A stretch of DNA of 25,000 nt from Cryptomeria japonica (GCF_030272615.1 NW_026729185.1:37501-62500); one strand, 5' to 3'. Shown: positions 1-10,214, counted from the stretch's first letter. The notes: generated by a model from the letters alone, not told the origin. Translations and numbers: made by a program.

Positions 1-1020
1 CCTTTACCCGAAAACATCCGAACCGCACATGCTCGCGACAGTCCTGCCGTTAGAGAATGCACCGTGCACGCGACCGAGTAAGGCCACTCAGAGACATCCA
101 TTTCCCAGGTATATGCCCCCTACGCACTTTTGGTGGCGCAACTCGCACGAACAGTCCCACCTCGACCCCGTAAACAAGCTTTTTTGCCTCGAAGAGTTCG
201 TCGGAGACGAAGAAGCAACCTTCAGTGCAAACGTAGCACTCTTTTGTGCAACCGCCCAAACAACGCCCCCTCTACCCTCTGTCGAAACACTCGGCATTGC
301 TGCTCCCTAAGGTGAGCTTCTCCTCATAGGCAATTCCGCTCTTATCCGGTCACGTTTGTGTGCCCGAATTTCGCAAGGCAACCTCCATGGGACATGGAAA
401 AGACTCGAGAAGAGAGCTCGCTCACGGGAGAGAGAAGCCAAGGAGACCACGAGAGTGCTGAGAGTGGGACAGCGCTGAATAGGCGGGAGAAGCCTGCGCG
501 TATAAACGGAGATATATATCCAATTGCAACGAAGGAACGTGCCAAAGATCGAGAACAATGGCAGAAATGCTAGTAACGTGCACTTCGGGACCAACGCATC
601 ACCGGAAGACAACCGCCAAACATCGAAAGAGTCGCGATGCTCCGCAACCTACGTGCAAAGCGGTCGCACACCGGGTAAGGGAGTGAGAGCCCCAAACATA
701 GCTGGGCGAGGCGCTCACTCCGCTCTTTAATATCTCGTTAATACCGCCAAGGAAATGGCACAAGCACACACACACAAGCATCCTCGGAAGAGGACAGTTC
801 GAGTGACAGGTCAAATCCAAGAGTTCCGAAGACTACCTCCAGGAACAATCGGGAACAAGACCGATTACAAGTCGTCGAGTCTGTTACTGGGCGAACACGA
901 GATGCGCACAGGAAATCGATCAGCCCTCACAATGGCCCAAGGCCAGAGATCGGACTGCTACGATTTACCCCAACAATCATCGTGCCACTCTTCGCAGAGA
1001 GGTGATAGACGCCAACGAGC
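1..1020. other. Unassigned non-repetitive left flank
   Basis: This kilobase holds no gene I can recognise. The open frames are short, overlap on both strands and look like no protein family known to me. It lacks the tandem periodicity that fills the rest of the window. It has purine-rich stretches around 395-470 and a weak TATA-like string near 510-520. If the minus-strand promoter reading of 6047-10227 is right, this stretch lies downstream and could be external transcribed spacer on the way to 18S, but no 18S 5' end is present to prove that. Confidence 0.4.
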
Positions 1021-1744
1021 CCGCGCATAGCAATCGAGGTGTAAAAAGGGCGTTGAAGGCAGGAAGCCTGGACGAAAGAGGCTACGAGGTCACCTCGAAG
1101 CGGTCTAAGAATCGGGCGCACTTGGGGCGACTACCAGTGCCAACCCCTTATCCCGCGGTGCGTCCGACACACAGAAATTTCCAAGGCGGCCAAGGAGCCT
1201 CCCCGCATAGCAATCGGGGTGTGAGGTTACGGATGCAGCATTGATAGCAATCGAGGTGTGAGGCGAAGGATGCAGAAGTGAGAGCCGAGGGATGTAGCAG
1301 AGATAGCAATCGGGGTGTGTGATGCAGAAGAGATAGCAATCGAGGTGTGCGGTGGGAAGGGCCCAGCAGCCAGAATGCATGAAGCGACGGATGAAGCAGT
1401 GATGACAACCGGGCTGTGAGGAGAGGAGGGATGCAGCCAAGAAAGCAATCAGGGCTCGAGGCAAGGGATGCATCAAGGATAGCAATCATGTTGTGAGGCG
1501 AGATTCCAAAGGCTAAACGTGAGAGGCTGCAGGGTCGACTCAGAGAGGTCTATGCATGTGAGAGGCTGAAAGCAAGGTCGACTCGGAGCGGTCTATGCAT
1601 CGGGCGCGCTTGGGGCGACTACCAGTGCCAACCCCTTATCCCGCGACGCGTCCGACAAAGAGAACGTTCCAAGGCGGCAGAGGAGGTTACCAGCCGAAGG
1701 ATGCAGTAGCAATAACAGGTATAGTTCCGCGGCGGCCGAGAAGA
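1021..1744. repeat. Degenerate edge of the 188-bp satellite
   Basis: Broken pieces of the neighbouring 188-bp unit occur here. Two diverged copies of its core (GCGACTACCAGTGCCAACCC) sit near 1127 and 1616. Between them, from about 1205 to 1500, only the AGCAATCGGGGTG segment is repeated, at irregular spacings of roughly 30-60 bp. The pattern is that of an old array edge which has escaped homogenisation. Open frames across it follow the repeat and are not genes. Confidence 0.75.
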
Positions 1745-4700
1745 CTCACCGCATAGGAATCGGGATGCGAGGCGAGGGATGCGGCGGGAAGGCCCCGACG
1801 GCTAAACGGAAGAGGCTGCAGGGCCGCCTCGGAATGGTCCAAGCATCGGATGCGATTGGGACGACTACCAGTGCCAACCCCTTATCCCGCGATGCGTCCG
1901 ATACACAGATAGTTCCAAGGCGGCCGAGGAGCCTCACCGCATATCAATCGGGGTGCGAGGCGAGGGATGGGGCGGGAAGGCCCCAACGGCTAGACGGAAG
2001 AGGCTTCAGGGCCACCTCGGAATGGTCCAAGCATCGGACGCGCTTGGGGCGACTGCCAGTGCCAACCCCTTATCCCGCGATGCGTCCGATACACAGATGG
2101 TTCCAAGGCGGCCGAGGAGCCTCACCGCATAGCAATCGGGGGTGCGAGGCGAGGGATGGGGCGGGAAGGCCCCAACGGCTAGACGGAAGAGGCTTCAGGG
2201 CCGCCTAGGAATGGTCCAAGCATCGGACACGCTTGGGGCGACTACCAGTGACAGCCCCCTATCCCGCGATGCGTCCGATACGAAGATGGTTCCAAGGCGG
2301 CCGAGGAGCCTCACCGCATAGCAATCGGGGTGCGAGGTGGGGGATGCGGCGAGATGGCCCCAACGGCTAGACGGAAGAGGCCACAGGGCCGCGTCGGAAT
2401 AGTCCAAGCATCGGACGCGCTTGGGGCGACTACCAGTGACAACCCCTTATCCCGCGATGCGTCCGATACGAAGATAGTTCCAAGGCGGCCGAGGAGCCTC
2501 ACCGCATAGCAATCGGGGTGCGAGGTGGGGGATGCGGCGAGATGGCCCCAACGGCTAGACGGAAGAGGCTGCAGGGCCGCCTCGGAATAGTCCAAGCATC
2601 GGACGCGCTTGGGGCCACTACCAGTGACAACCCCTTATCCCGCGATGCGTCCGATACGAAGATAGTTCCAAGGCGGCCGAAGAGCCTCACCGCATAGCAA
2701 TCGGGGTGCGAGGTGGGGGATGCGGCGAGATGGCCCCAACGGCTAGACGGAAGAGGCCACAGGGCCGCCTCGGAATAGTCCAAGCATCGGACGCGCTTGG
2801 GGCGACTACCAGTGACAACCCCTTATCCCGCGATGCGTCCGATACGAAGATAGTTCCCAGGCGGCCGAGGAGCCTCACCGCATAGCAATCGGGGTGCGAG
2901 GCGAGGGATGCGGCGAGATGGCCCCAAAGGCTAGACGGAAGAGGCTGCAGGGCTGCCTCGGAATAGTCCAAGCATCGGACGCGCTTGGGGCGACTACCAC
3001 TGCCAACCCCTTATCCCGCGATGCGTCCGATACACAGATAGTTCCGAGGCGGCCGAGGAGGTGGGGGATGCAGCGAGATGGCCCCAACGGCTAGACGGAA
3101 GAGGCTGCAGGGCCGCCTCGGAATAGTCCAAGCATCGGACGCGCTTGGGGCGACTACCAGTGACAACCCCTTATCCCGCGATGCGTCCGATACACAGATA
3201 GTTCCGAGGCGGCCAAGGAGCCTCACCGCATAGCAATCGTGGTGCGAGGTGGGGGATGCGGCGAGATGGCCCCAACGGCTAGACGGAAGAGGCTGCAGGG
3301 CCGCCTCGGAATGGTCCAAGCATCGGATGCGCTTGGGGCGACTACCACTGCCAACCCCTTATCCCGCGATGCGTCCGATACACAGATAGTTCCAAGGCGG
3401 CCGAGGAGCCTCACAGCATAGCAATCAGGGTGCGAGGCGAGGGATGCGGCGAGAAAGCCCCAACGGCTAGAGGGAAGAGGCTTCAGGTCCGCCTCGGAAT
3501 GGTCCAAGCATCGGACGCGCTTGGGGCGACTACCAGTGACAACCCCTTATCCCGCGACGCGTCCGATACACAGATAGTTCCAAGGCGGCCGAGGAGCCTC
3601 ACCGCATAGCAATCGGGGTGCGAGGCGAGGGATGCGGCGAGAAGGACCCAACGGCTACACGGAAGAGGCTTCGGGGCCGCCTCGGAATGGTCCAAGCATC
3701 GGACGCGCTTGGGGCGACTACCAGTGACAACCCCTTATCCCGCGACGCGTCCGATACACAGATAGTTCCAAGGCGGCCGAGGAGCCTCACCGCATAGCAA
3801 TCGGGGTGCGAGGCGAGGGATGCGGCGAGAAGGACCCAACGGCTAGACGGAAGAGGCTTCGGGGCCGCCTCGGAATGGTCCAAGCATCGGACGCGCTTGG
3901 GGCGACTACCAGTGACAACCCCTTATCCCGCGACGCGTCCGATACACAGATAGTTCCAAGGCGGCCGAGGAGCCTCACCGCATAGCAATCGGGGTGCGAG
4001 GCGAGGGATGCGGCGAGAAGGACCCAACGGCTAGACGGAAGAGGCTTCGGGTCCGCCTCGGAATGGTCCAAGCATCGGACGCGCTTGGGGCGACTACCAG
4101 TGACAACCCCTTATCCCGCGACGCGTCCGATACACAGATAGTTCCAAGGCGGCCGAGGAGCCTCACCGCATAGCAATCGGGGTGCGAGGCGAGGGATGCG
4201 GCGAGAAGGACCCAACGGCTAGACGGAAGAGGCTTCGGGTCCGCCTCGGAATGGTCCAAGCATCGGACGCGCTTGGGGCGACTACCAGTGACAACCCCTT
4301 ATCCCGCGACGCGTCCGATACACAGATAGTTCCAAGGCGGCCGAGGAGCCTCACCGCATAGCAATCGGGGTGCGAGGCGAGGGATGCGGCGAGAAGGACC
4401 CAACGGCTAGACGGAAGAGGCTTCGGGTCCGCCTCGGAATGGTCCAAGCATCGGACGCGCTTGGGGCGACTACCAGTGACAACCCCTTATCCCGCGACGC
4501 GTCCGATACACAGATAGTTCCGAGGCGGCCGAGGAGCCTCACCGCATAGCAATCGGGGTGCGAGGCGAAGGATGCGGCGAGAAGGACCCAACGGCTAGAC
4601 GGAAGAGGCTTCGGGTCCGCCTCGGAATGGTCCAAGCATCGGACGCGCTTGGGGCGACTACCAGTGACAACCCCTTATCCCGCGACGCGTCCGATACACA

Positions 4701-5694
4701 GATAGTTCCAAGGCGGCCGAGGAGCCTCACCGCATAGCAATCGGGGTGCGAGGCGAGGGATGCGGCGAGAAGGACCCAACGGCTAGACGGAAGAGGCTTC
4801 AGGGCCGCCTCGGAATGGTCCAAGCATCGAACGCGCTTGGGGCGACTACCAGTGACAACCCCTTATCCCGCGACGCGTCCGATACACAGATAGTTCCGAG
4901 GCGGCCGAGGAGCCTCACCGCATAGCAATCGGGGTGCGAGGCGAGGGATGCGGCGAGAAGGACCCAACGGCTAGACGGAAGAGGCTTCAGGGCCGCCTCG
5001 GAATGGTCCAAGCATCGGACGCGCTTGGGGCGACTACCAGTGACAACCCCTTATCCCGCGACGCGTCCGATACACAGATAGTTCCGAGGCGGCCGAGGAG
5101 CCTCACCGCATAGCAATCGGGGTGCGAGGCGAGGGATGCGGCGAGAAGGACCCAACGGCTAGACGGAAGAGGCTTCAGGGCCGCCTCGGAATGGTCCAAG
5201 CATCGGACGCGCTTGGGGCGACTACCAATGACAACCCCTTATCCCGCGACGCGTCCGATACACAGATAGTTCCGAGGCGGCCGAGGAGCCTCACCGCATA
5301 GCAATCGGGGTGCGAGGCGAGGGATGCGGCGAGAAGGACCCAACGGCTAGACGGAAGAGGCTTCAGGGCCGCCTCGGAATGGTCCAAGCATCGGACGCGC
5401 TTGGGGCGACTACCAGTGACAACCCCTTATCCCGCGACGCGTCCGATACACAGATAGTTCCGAGGCGGCCGAGGAGCCTCACCGCATAGCAATCGGGGTG
5501 CGAGGCGAGGGATGCGGCGAGAAGGACCCAACGGCTAGACGGAAGAGGCTTCAGGGCCGCCTCGGAATGGTCCAAGCATCGGACGCGCTTGGGGCGACTA
5601 CCGTTGCCAACCCCTTATCCCGCGATGCGTCTGATACACAGATAGTTCCGAGGCGGCCGAGGAGCCTCACCGCATAGCAATCGGGTTGCGAGGC
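1745..5694. repeat. 188-bp tandem repeat array, about 21 units
   Basis: A head-to-tail array has a very regular 188-bp spacing. The anchor GCATCGGACGCGCTTGGGG recurs from about 1843 to 5579. One unit ending near 3060 lacks about 26 bp, including the GCATAGCAATCGG segment. Units are near-identical from about 3590 to 5560 and more diverged to the left. Local variants are shared by neighbours: four consecutive units (about 2280-2860) carry TACGAAGAT in place of TACACAGAT, and a later block carries GAAGGACCC in place of GATGGCCCC. The small repeated open frames of 70-94 codons simply mirror the unit and have no coding signature. The position fits a spacer or external transcribed spacer subrepeat of plant rDNA. 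Alternatively it is an unrelated satellite next to rDNA. Confidence 0.93.
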
Positions 5695-5932
5695 AGATTA
5701 TTGGGAAGGGAACCCCCTGGGATGCGGCTCAAGCAGTGCCCAAAGGGACTGGAATGCGGAATCACATCGAGAGACCCAAATGCTATACGAGGGCTCAAAT
5801 CGAATTATCGATTTGGCCACGACATGGACGCATCGGAACGACTACCTTTGCCGAACCACTCGCAATTGCATCCATACCGAAACCAATAGACATTTCCGTT
5901 AGAGCCCTCGCATAGCATTCGGGAATCTCGCA

Positions 5933-6022
5933 TGCCCCTCTAAATCGACCAATGCTGGCGCTCAATGAAAATCCGAGCGCTACCACCGTTCGAGCGCCAG
6001 CATTGGTCGAGTTAGAGGGGCA
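5933..6022. repeat. Inverted repeat / hairpin, composite unit 1
   Basis: Arms at 5933-5963 and 5992-6022 are complementary over 31 bp with one mismatch and are separated by a 28-nt loop. The right arm ends 31 bp before TATATA at 6054. On the minus strand it would lie shortly downstream of the putative start site and would fold in the transcript. Confidence 0.85.
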
Positions 6023-6046
6023 CGGGGGAGAATGCTCCAGTCAACA

Positions 6047-6059
6047 CCTCCCCTATATA
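6047..6059 (-). promoter_or_regulatory. Pol I promoter-like element 1
   Basis: The minus strand reads TATATAGGGGAGG, a full match to the plant Pol I core TATATA(A/G)GGG. This is the leftmost of thirteen, so if the 35S unit runs right to left it is the one nearest to 18S. It is followed on the + strand by GTTATTTGTCCGATTCTC. The + strand TATATAAG could also be read as a Pol II TATA box. Confidence 0.5.
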
Positions 6060-6417
6060 AGTTATTTGTCCGATTCTCGCACAACCGTAGTCTGCCTCGT
6101 CGAATCAAACAACGGTCCCAGATTCCGACTTCCGTTCCGTAGAGACCCAAAAGCTAGATGGAGGCTCGCAAGAAAGAGAGTCGGCGCATAGCAATCGGGT
6201 TTCTCGAACGTTTAGGGACCGAGCTCACTTGCGGATAGGGCAAAATCCGCCAAGCAACCCAAAAGCTAGACGGGGGCTCGAATCGAATCGCCTAGGCGGC
6301 CACAACAACGACGTGTTGGATCGACTACCAGTGCCAAACCATTCAGCAAGACTAGTCTGTGTCGAGGCCGGATAGAGATTCTCAGAGAGCGCCCGCATAG
6401 CATTTAGGAGACCTGCC

Positions 6418-6512
6418 GCGTCCCTCACACTCGACAAATGGTGGTGCACGTTTATAAATCCGAGCGATCCCAACCCTTTCAAGCACCAACATCGGTCGAG
6501 ATAGAGGGGCAC
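6418..6512. repeat. Imperfect inverted repeat, composite unit 2
   Basis: Arms at about 6418-6449 and 6481-6512 occupy the same place as the hairpin of composite unit 1. By eye about 23 of 30 positions pair. The loop-proximal stem reads GGTGC with GCACC, where unit 1 has GGCGC with GCGCC, so a C-G pair has become T-A on both sides. Confidence 0.6.
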
Positions 6513-6536
6513 GGAGGGGGCTGCGTGAGACAACAC

Positions 6537-6549
6537 AGTCCCCTATATA
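6537..6549 (-). promoter_or_regulatory. Pol I promoter-like element 2
   Basis: The minus strand reads TATATAGGGGACT, so the bases after the G run differ from the other copies. It lies 490 bp from element 1, within composite unit 2. Confidence 0.45.
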
Positions 6550-6858
6550 AGTTATTTGTCCGATTCTCACACATCCGAAGAATGGTCATCAAATCGGACA
6601 ACAGCCCAAACTTCCGACTTCCGTCCCAGAAAGCCCAAGAGCTATCTAAAACGTTCATGGCCGGAACTCGATCGCGGCTATACCAGTCCGCCAAGCAACC
6701 CAAAAGCTAGACTGGAGCTCTAGTCGAATCACCTCTGTGGCCATTGCAAGGACGTGTTGGAGCGACTACCATTGCCGAACCATTCCGCAGGTCGAGTCCA
6801 TACCAAGGCCGCATAGAGATTCACGATGAGCTCCTGCATAGCAATCAGGAGACTTGCC

Positions 6859-6952
6859 GTGTCCATCACAATCGATAAATCCTGGTGCAAGATTTTTGCA
6901 TCTGAGCGCTCCAACCAGTCGAGCACCAGCATCAATCGACATAAACGGGCAC
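6859..6952. repeat. Imperfect inverted repeat, composite unit 3
   Basis: Arms at 6859-6888 and 6923-6952 end in CTGGTGC and GCACCAG. The distal part pairs less well than in units 1 and 2, with about 20 of 30 positions pairing by eye. The location ahead of the TATATA element is kept. Confidence 0.5.
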
Positions 6953-6977
6953 GGGGGGAGGATGCTCGAGAACACTA

Positions 6978-6990
6978 CCTCCCCTATATA
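6978..6990 (-). promoter_or_regulatory. Pol I promoter-like element 3
   Basis: The minus strand reads TATATAGGGGAGG, 441 bp from element 2. It is the last copy followed by GTTATTTG; copies further right read GCTATTTG. Confidence 0.5.
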
Positions 6991-7075
6991 AGTTATTTGT
7001 CCGATTCTCAAGCAGCCGAAGTCTGGTCATCGAATCGGGTCAAAGACCACAACTTCCGACTTTACCCACAATGCA

Positions 7076-7450
7076 AGTCATCGAATCGAACATCGGCCCC
7101 CGAGTCGGACTCCATGCGTATGTCAGGTCATCGGACCCAAATTCCGCCTTCCTGCGCATGGCGGGCCATCAATATCAACTCGGTCATCGGACCCAAACTC
7201 CGCCTTTTTGCGTATGGCACGCCTTCAAATCGGTCATCGGACCCAAATTCCGCCTTCCTGTGCATGGCGGGCCATCAACATCAACTCGGTCATCGGACCC
7301 AAATTCCGCCTTTCTGCGCATGGCACGCCATCAACTCGGTCATCGGACCCAAATTCCGCCTTCCTGCGCATGGCAGGTCATCGGACACAAATTCAGACCT
7401 CGCCAATATGCCTACGTATCGAATCGGTCATCGGACCCAACTTCCGACTT
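7076..7450. repeat. Short repeats of about 50 bp (CATCGGACCCAAATTCC)
   Basis: CATCGGACCCAAATTCCGCC or a close variant recurs near 7129, 7184, 7236, 7290, 7342, 7380 and 7429. It is often followed by TTCCTGCGCATGGC and a GCCATCAA linker of varying length. The spacing is 37-55 bp. The same segment reappears once or twice inside each 311-bp unit to the right. Open frames here are long only because the repeat lacks stops. Confidence 0.85.
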
Positions 7451-7522
7451 CATCCATACTGTAGGGTCTTTGAGGTTGGCGCGGTGCGCTCAACCCAGGG
7501 AGTCGACCCATCGAAGCATACA

Positions 7523-7535
7523 CCTCCCCTATATA
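7523..7535 (-). promoter_or_regulatory. Pol I promoter-like element 4
   Basis: The minus strand reads TATATAGGGGAGG. A GTCGAC box lies at 7502-7507, 22 bases from TATATA. This is the first copy with that fixed spacing. Confidence 0.5.
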
Positions 7536-7833
7536 AGCTATTTGTCCGATTCCCACACCTGTGTAGTTTGCACCTCTGACCAGGACATCGACCCCAACTT
7601 CCGAACTCGACTGCAACGACGGCACCAGCGCCTTGGTGCGCACCTTGCGACGCACAGTCCCAACATTCGCCTTCCTGCACATGGCAGGTCATCGGACCCA
7701 AATTCCGACCTCGCGAGTATGCCTACATATCGAATCGGTCATCGGACCCAACTTCCGACTTCATCCATACCGTAGGGTCTTTGAGGTTGGCGCGGTGCGC
7801 TCAACCCGGGGAGTCGACCCAACGAAGCATACA

Positions 7834-7846
7834 CCTCCCCTATATA
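7834..7846 (-). promoter_or_regulatory. Pol I promoter-like element 5
   Basis: 311 bp from element 4, with GTCGAC at 7813-7818. Confidence 0.5.
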
Positions 7847-8144
7847 AGCTATTTGTCCGATTCCCACACCTGTGTAGTTTGCACCTCCGATCAAGACATC
7901 GACCCCAACTTCCGAACTCGCCTCCAACGACCGAACCAGCGCCTTGGTGCGCACCTTGCAACGCACAGTGCCAACATTCGCCTTCCTGCACGTGGCAGGT
8001 CATCGGACCCAAATTCCGACCTCGCGAGTATGCCTACATATCGAATCGGTCATCGGACCCAACTTCCGACTTCATCCATACCGTAGGGTCTTTGAGGTTG
8101 GCGCGGTGCGCTCAACCCGGGGAGTCGACCCAACGAAGCATACA

Positions 8145-8157
8145 CCTCCCCTATATA
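8145..8157 (-). promoter_or_regulatory. Pol I promoter-like element 6
   Basis: 311 bp from element 5, with GTCGAC at 8124-8129. Confidence 0.5.
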
Positions 8158-8455
8158 AGCTATTTGTCCGATTCCCACACCTGTGTAGCTTGCACCTCCG
8201 ATCAGGACATCGACCCCAACTTCCGAACTCGACTAAAAAGACCGCACCAGCGCCTTGGTGTGCACCTTGCAACGCACAGTGTCAACATTCGCCTTCCTGC
8301 ACATGGCAGGTCATCGGACCCAAATTCCGACCTCATGAGCATACCTACTAATCGAATCGGTCATCGGACCCAACTTCCGACTTCATCCATACCGTAGGGT
8401 CTTTGAGGTTGGCGCGGTGCGCTCAACCTGGGGAGTCGACCCATCGAAGCATACA

Positions 8456-8468
8456 CCTCCCCTATATA
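8456..8468 (-). promoter_or_regulatory. Pol I promoter-like element 7
   Basis: 311 bp from element 6, with GTCGAC at 8435-8440. It is the last copy before the 52-bp array, which separates it from element 8 by 911 bp. Confidence 0.5.
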
Positions 8469-8575
8469 AGCTATTTGTCCGATTCCGACACCTGTGTAGT
8501 TTGCACCTCCGCTCAGGACATCGACCCCAACTTCCGAACTCGCCTGCAACGACCGAACCAGCGCCTTGGTGCGCA

Positions 8576-9236
8576 CCAAAAGTGCGCACTTTTGGAGGGC
8601 ACTTTTCTGCGCTCCAAAGGTGCGCACTTTTGGAGGGCACTTTTTGGAGGGCACTTTTCTGCGCTCCAAAGGTGCGCACTTTTGGAGGGCACTTTTTGGA
8701 GGGCACTTTTCTGCGCTCCAAAGGTGCGCACTTTTGGAGGGCACTTTTTGGAGGGCACTTTTTGGAGGGCACTTTTCTGCGCTCCAAAGGTGCGCACTTT
8801 TGGAGGGCACTTTTTGGAGGGCACTTTTCTGCGCTCCAAAGGTGCGCACTTTTGGAGGGCACTTTTTGGAGGGCACTTTTCTGCGCTCCAAAGGTGCGCA
8901 CTTTTGGAGGGCACTTTTTGGAGGGCACTTTTCTGCGCTCCAAAGGTGCGCACTTTTGGAGGGCACTTTTTGGAGGGCACTTTTCTGCGCTCCAAAGGTG
9001 CGCACTTTTGGAGGGCACTTTTTGGAGGGCACTTTTCTGCGCTCCAAAGGTGCGCACTTTTGGAGGGCACTTTTTGGAGGGCACTTTTCTGCGCTCCAAA
9101 GGTGCGCACTTTTGGAGGGCACTTTTTGGAGGGCACTTTTCTGCGCTCCAAAGGTGCGCACTTTTGGAGGGCACTTTTGTGCACTCCAAAGGTGCGCACT
9201 TTTGGAGGGCACTTTTCCTGTGCTCCAAAGGTGCAC
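8576..9236. repeat. 52-bp tandem array (GTGCGCACTTTTGGAGGGCAC)
   Basis: The anchor GCTCCAAAGG occurs at 8611, 8663, 8715, 8781, 8833, 8885, 8937, 8989, 9041, 9093 and 9145, so the period is 52 bp except for one 66-bp unit. Each unit contains a 14-bp internal duplication (ACTTTTTGGAGGGC), and the 66-bp unit has one extra copy of it. Units at the right end are shorter and altered. The array begins with the perfect 20-bp palindrome at 8576-8595, centred on GTGCGCAC. Several frames stay open on both strands for over 200 codons because the unit has no stop. It interrupts what would be a continuous series of promoter-like units. Confidence 0.96.
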
Positions 9237-9366
9237 ACCTAGGTGAGCACCTTCGACCACACCTTGTAGCACACCAAACTCTGACTTTCGACTTCATCCG
9301 CAATGCAGGGTCTTTGAGGTTGGCGCAATGCGCACAACCAGGGGAGTCGACCCATCAAACCCAACA

Positions 9367-9379
9367 CCTCCCCTATATA
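9367..9379 (-). promoter_or_regulatory. Pol I promoter-like element 8
   Basis: First copy right of the 52-bp array, with GTCGAC at 9346-9351. Confidence 0.5.
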
Positions 9380-9523
9380 AGCTATTTGTCTGATTCTCAT
9401 ACATGCGTAGCCTGCAGGAGCAATTAGGACATCGACCCCAACTTTCGGCTTCTAAACGAAAACAAGGTCTTTGAGGTTGGTGTAATGCGAACAACTAGGG
9501 GAGTCAACCCATCAAACCCAACA

Positions 9524-9536
9524 CCTCCCCTATATA
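9524..9536 (-). promoter_or_regulatory. Pol I promoter-like element 9
   Basis: The accompanying box is changed to GTCAAC, while the TATATAGGGGAGG core is unchanged. Confidence 0.5.
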
Positions 9537-9680
9537 AGCTATTTGTCTGATTCTCATACATGTGTAGTCTACAGGAGCAATTAGGACATCGACCCCAACT
9601 TTTGACTTCTTAACGAAAACAAGGTCTTTGAGGTTGACGTAATGCGCACAACCAGGGGAGTCGACCCATCAAACCCAACA

Positions 9681-9693
9681 CCTCCCCTATATA
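9681..9693 (-). promoter_or_regulatory. Pol I promoter-like element 10
   Basis: Unaltered core, with GTCGAC at 9660-9665. Confidence 0.5.
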
Positions 9694-9837
9694 AGCTATT
9701 TGTCCGATTCTCATACATGTGTAGCCTGCAGGAGCCATTAGGACATTGACCCCAACTTTTGACTTCTTAACGAAAACAAGGTCTTTGAGGTTGGCGTAAT
9801 GCGCACAACCAAGGGAGTTGACCCATCAAACCCAACA

Positions 9838-9850
9838 CCTCCCCTATATA
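9838..9850 (-). promoter_or_regulatory. Pol I promoter-like element 11
   Basis: The box is GTTGAC at 9817-9822, changed at the CpG on the other side from element 9. The core is unchanged. Confidence 0.5.
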
Positions 9851-10057
9851 AGCTATTTGTCTGATTCTCATACATGTGTAGCCTGCAACAACGATTAGGA
9901 CATCCACCCCAACTTCTGAATTCGTCTGCGTTGACCGCACCAAAGGTGCACGCCTTGGTGCTCACCAAAATCCGACTTCCGACTTCTTCTGCTATGCGGG
10001 GTCTTTGAGGTTGGCGCAGTGCGCACAACCAGGGGAGTCAACCCACCGAATGCAACA

Positions 10058-10070
10058 CCTCCCCTATATA
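10058..10070 (-). promoter_or_regulatory. Pol I promoter-like element 12
   Basis: 220 bp from element 11, with the box changed to GTCAAC at 10037-10042. Confidence 0.5.
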
Positions 10071-10214
10071 AGCTATTTGTCTGATTCTCATACATGCGTA
10101 GACTGCAGCAATGATTAGGACATCCACCCCAACTTTTGACTTCTTAAACAAGACAGGGTCTTTGAAGTTGGTGCAGTGCACACAACCAGGGGAGTCGACC
10201 CATCAAACGCAACA

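Larger units (their letters stand above)
5695..7075. repeat. Three composite units of 440-490 bp with a TATATA element
   Basis: Three diverged units begin near 5773, 6257 and 6697, each with a version of CCCAAAAGCTAGACGG. The first part of each is a relative of the 188-bp unit: AGCTAGACGG, then a CGACTACCAGTGCC-like string, then GCATAGCAATC. Each then carries extra sequence absent from the 188-bp satellite: an inverted repeat, a CCCCTATATAAG element and a CAACTTCCGACTTC-like tail. The window therefore shows both a promoter-bearing long form and a promoter-less short form of one unit. Which came first is not decided by the sequence. Confidence 0.75.
7451..8575. repeat. 311-bp tandem repeat array, about 3.5 units
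   Basis: The TATATA elements sit at 7530, 7841, 8152 and 8463, exactly 311 bp apart. Each unit contains, in order, AACTTCCGACTTCATCC, GGGTCTTTGAGGTTGGCGC, GGGGAGTCGACCC, CACCTCCCCTATATAAGC, GACATCGACCCCAACTTCC, a GCGCCTTGGTGCGCACC palindromic segment and CATCGGACCCAAATTCC. The 157-bp family further right is a shortened form without the last two parts. Confidence 0.93.

Noticed and set aside
2195-5575. Series of 70- to 94-codon minus frames with nearly the same product
   Set aside because: They recur with the 188-bp period, which is not a multiple of 3, and each stops within the next unit. They mirror the satellite.
1745-5694. 5S-derived origin of the 188-bp unit through shared CGCGCTTGGG
   Set aside because: Only about 10 bases match the 5S A-box region and the flanks do not align convincingly. 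Chance in GC-rich sequence is a sufficient explanation.
5933-6022. Inverted repeat as a miniature transposon
   Set aside because: No target-site duplication is seen, and the arms stay at a fixed position in three tandem units, which fits inheritance with the unit.
1745-9236. CRISPR-like regular arrays
   Set aside because: There are no unique spacers between conserved short repeats; whole units are tandem copies. The 5S genes show a plant nuclear context.
8361-9427. Open frames of 226-336 codons across the 52-bp array
   Set aside because: 52 is not a multiple of 3, so the same stop-free unit is read in all frames in turn. The products are repeats of repeats on both strands.
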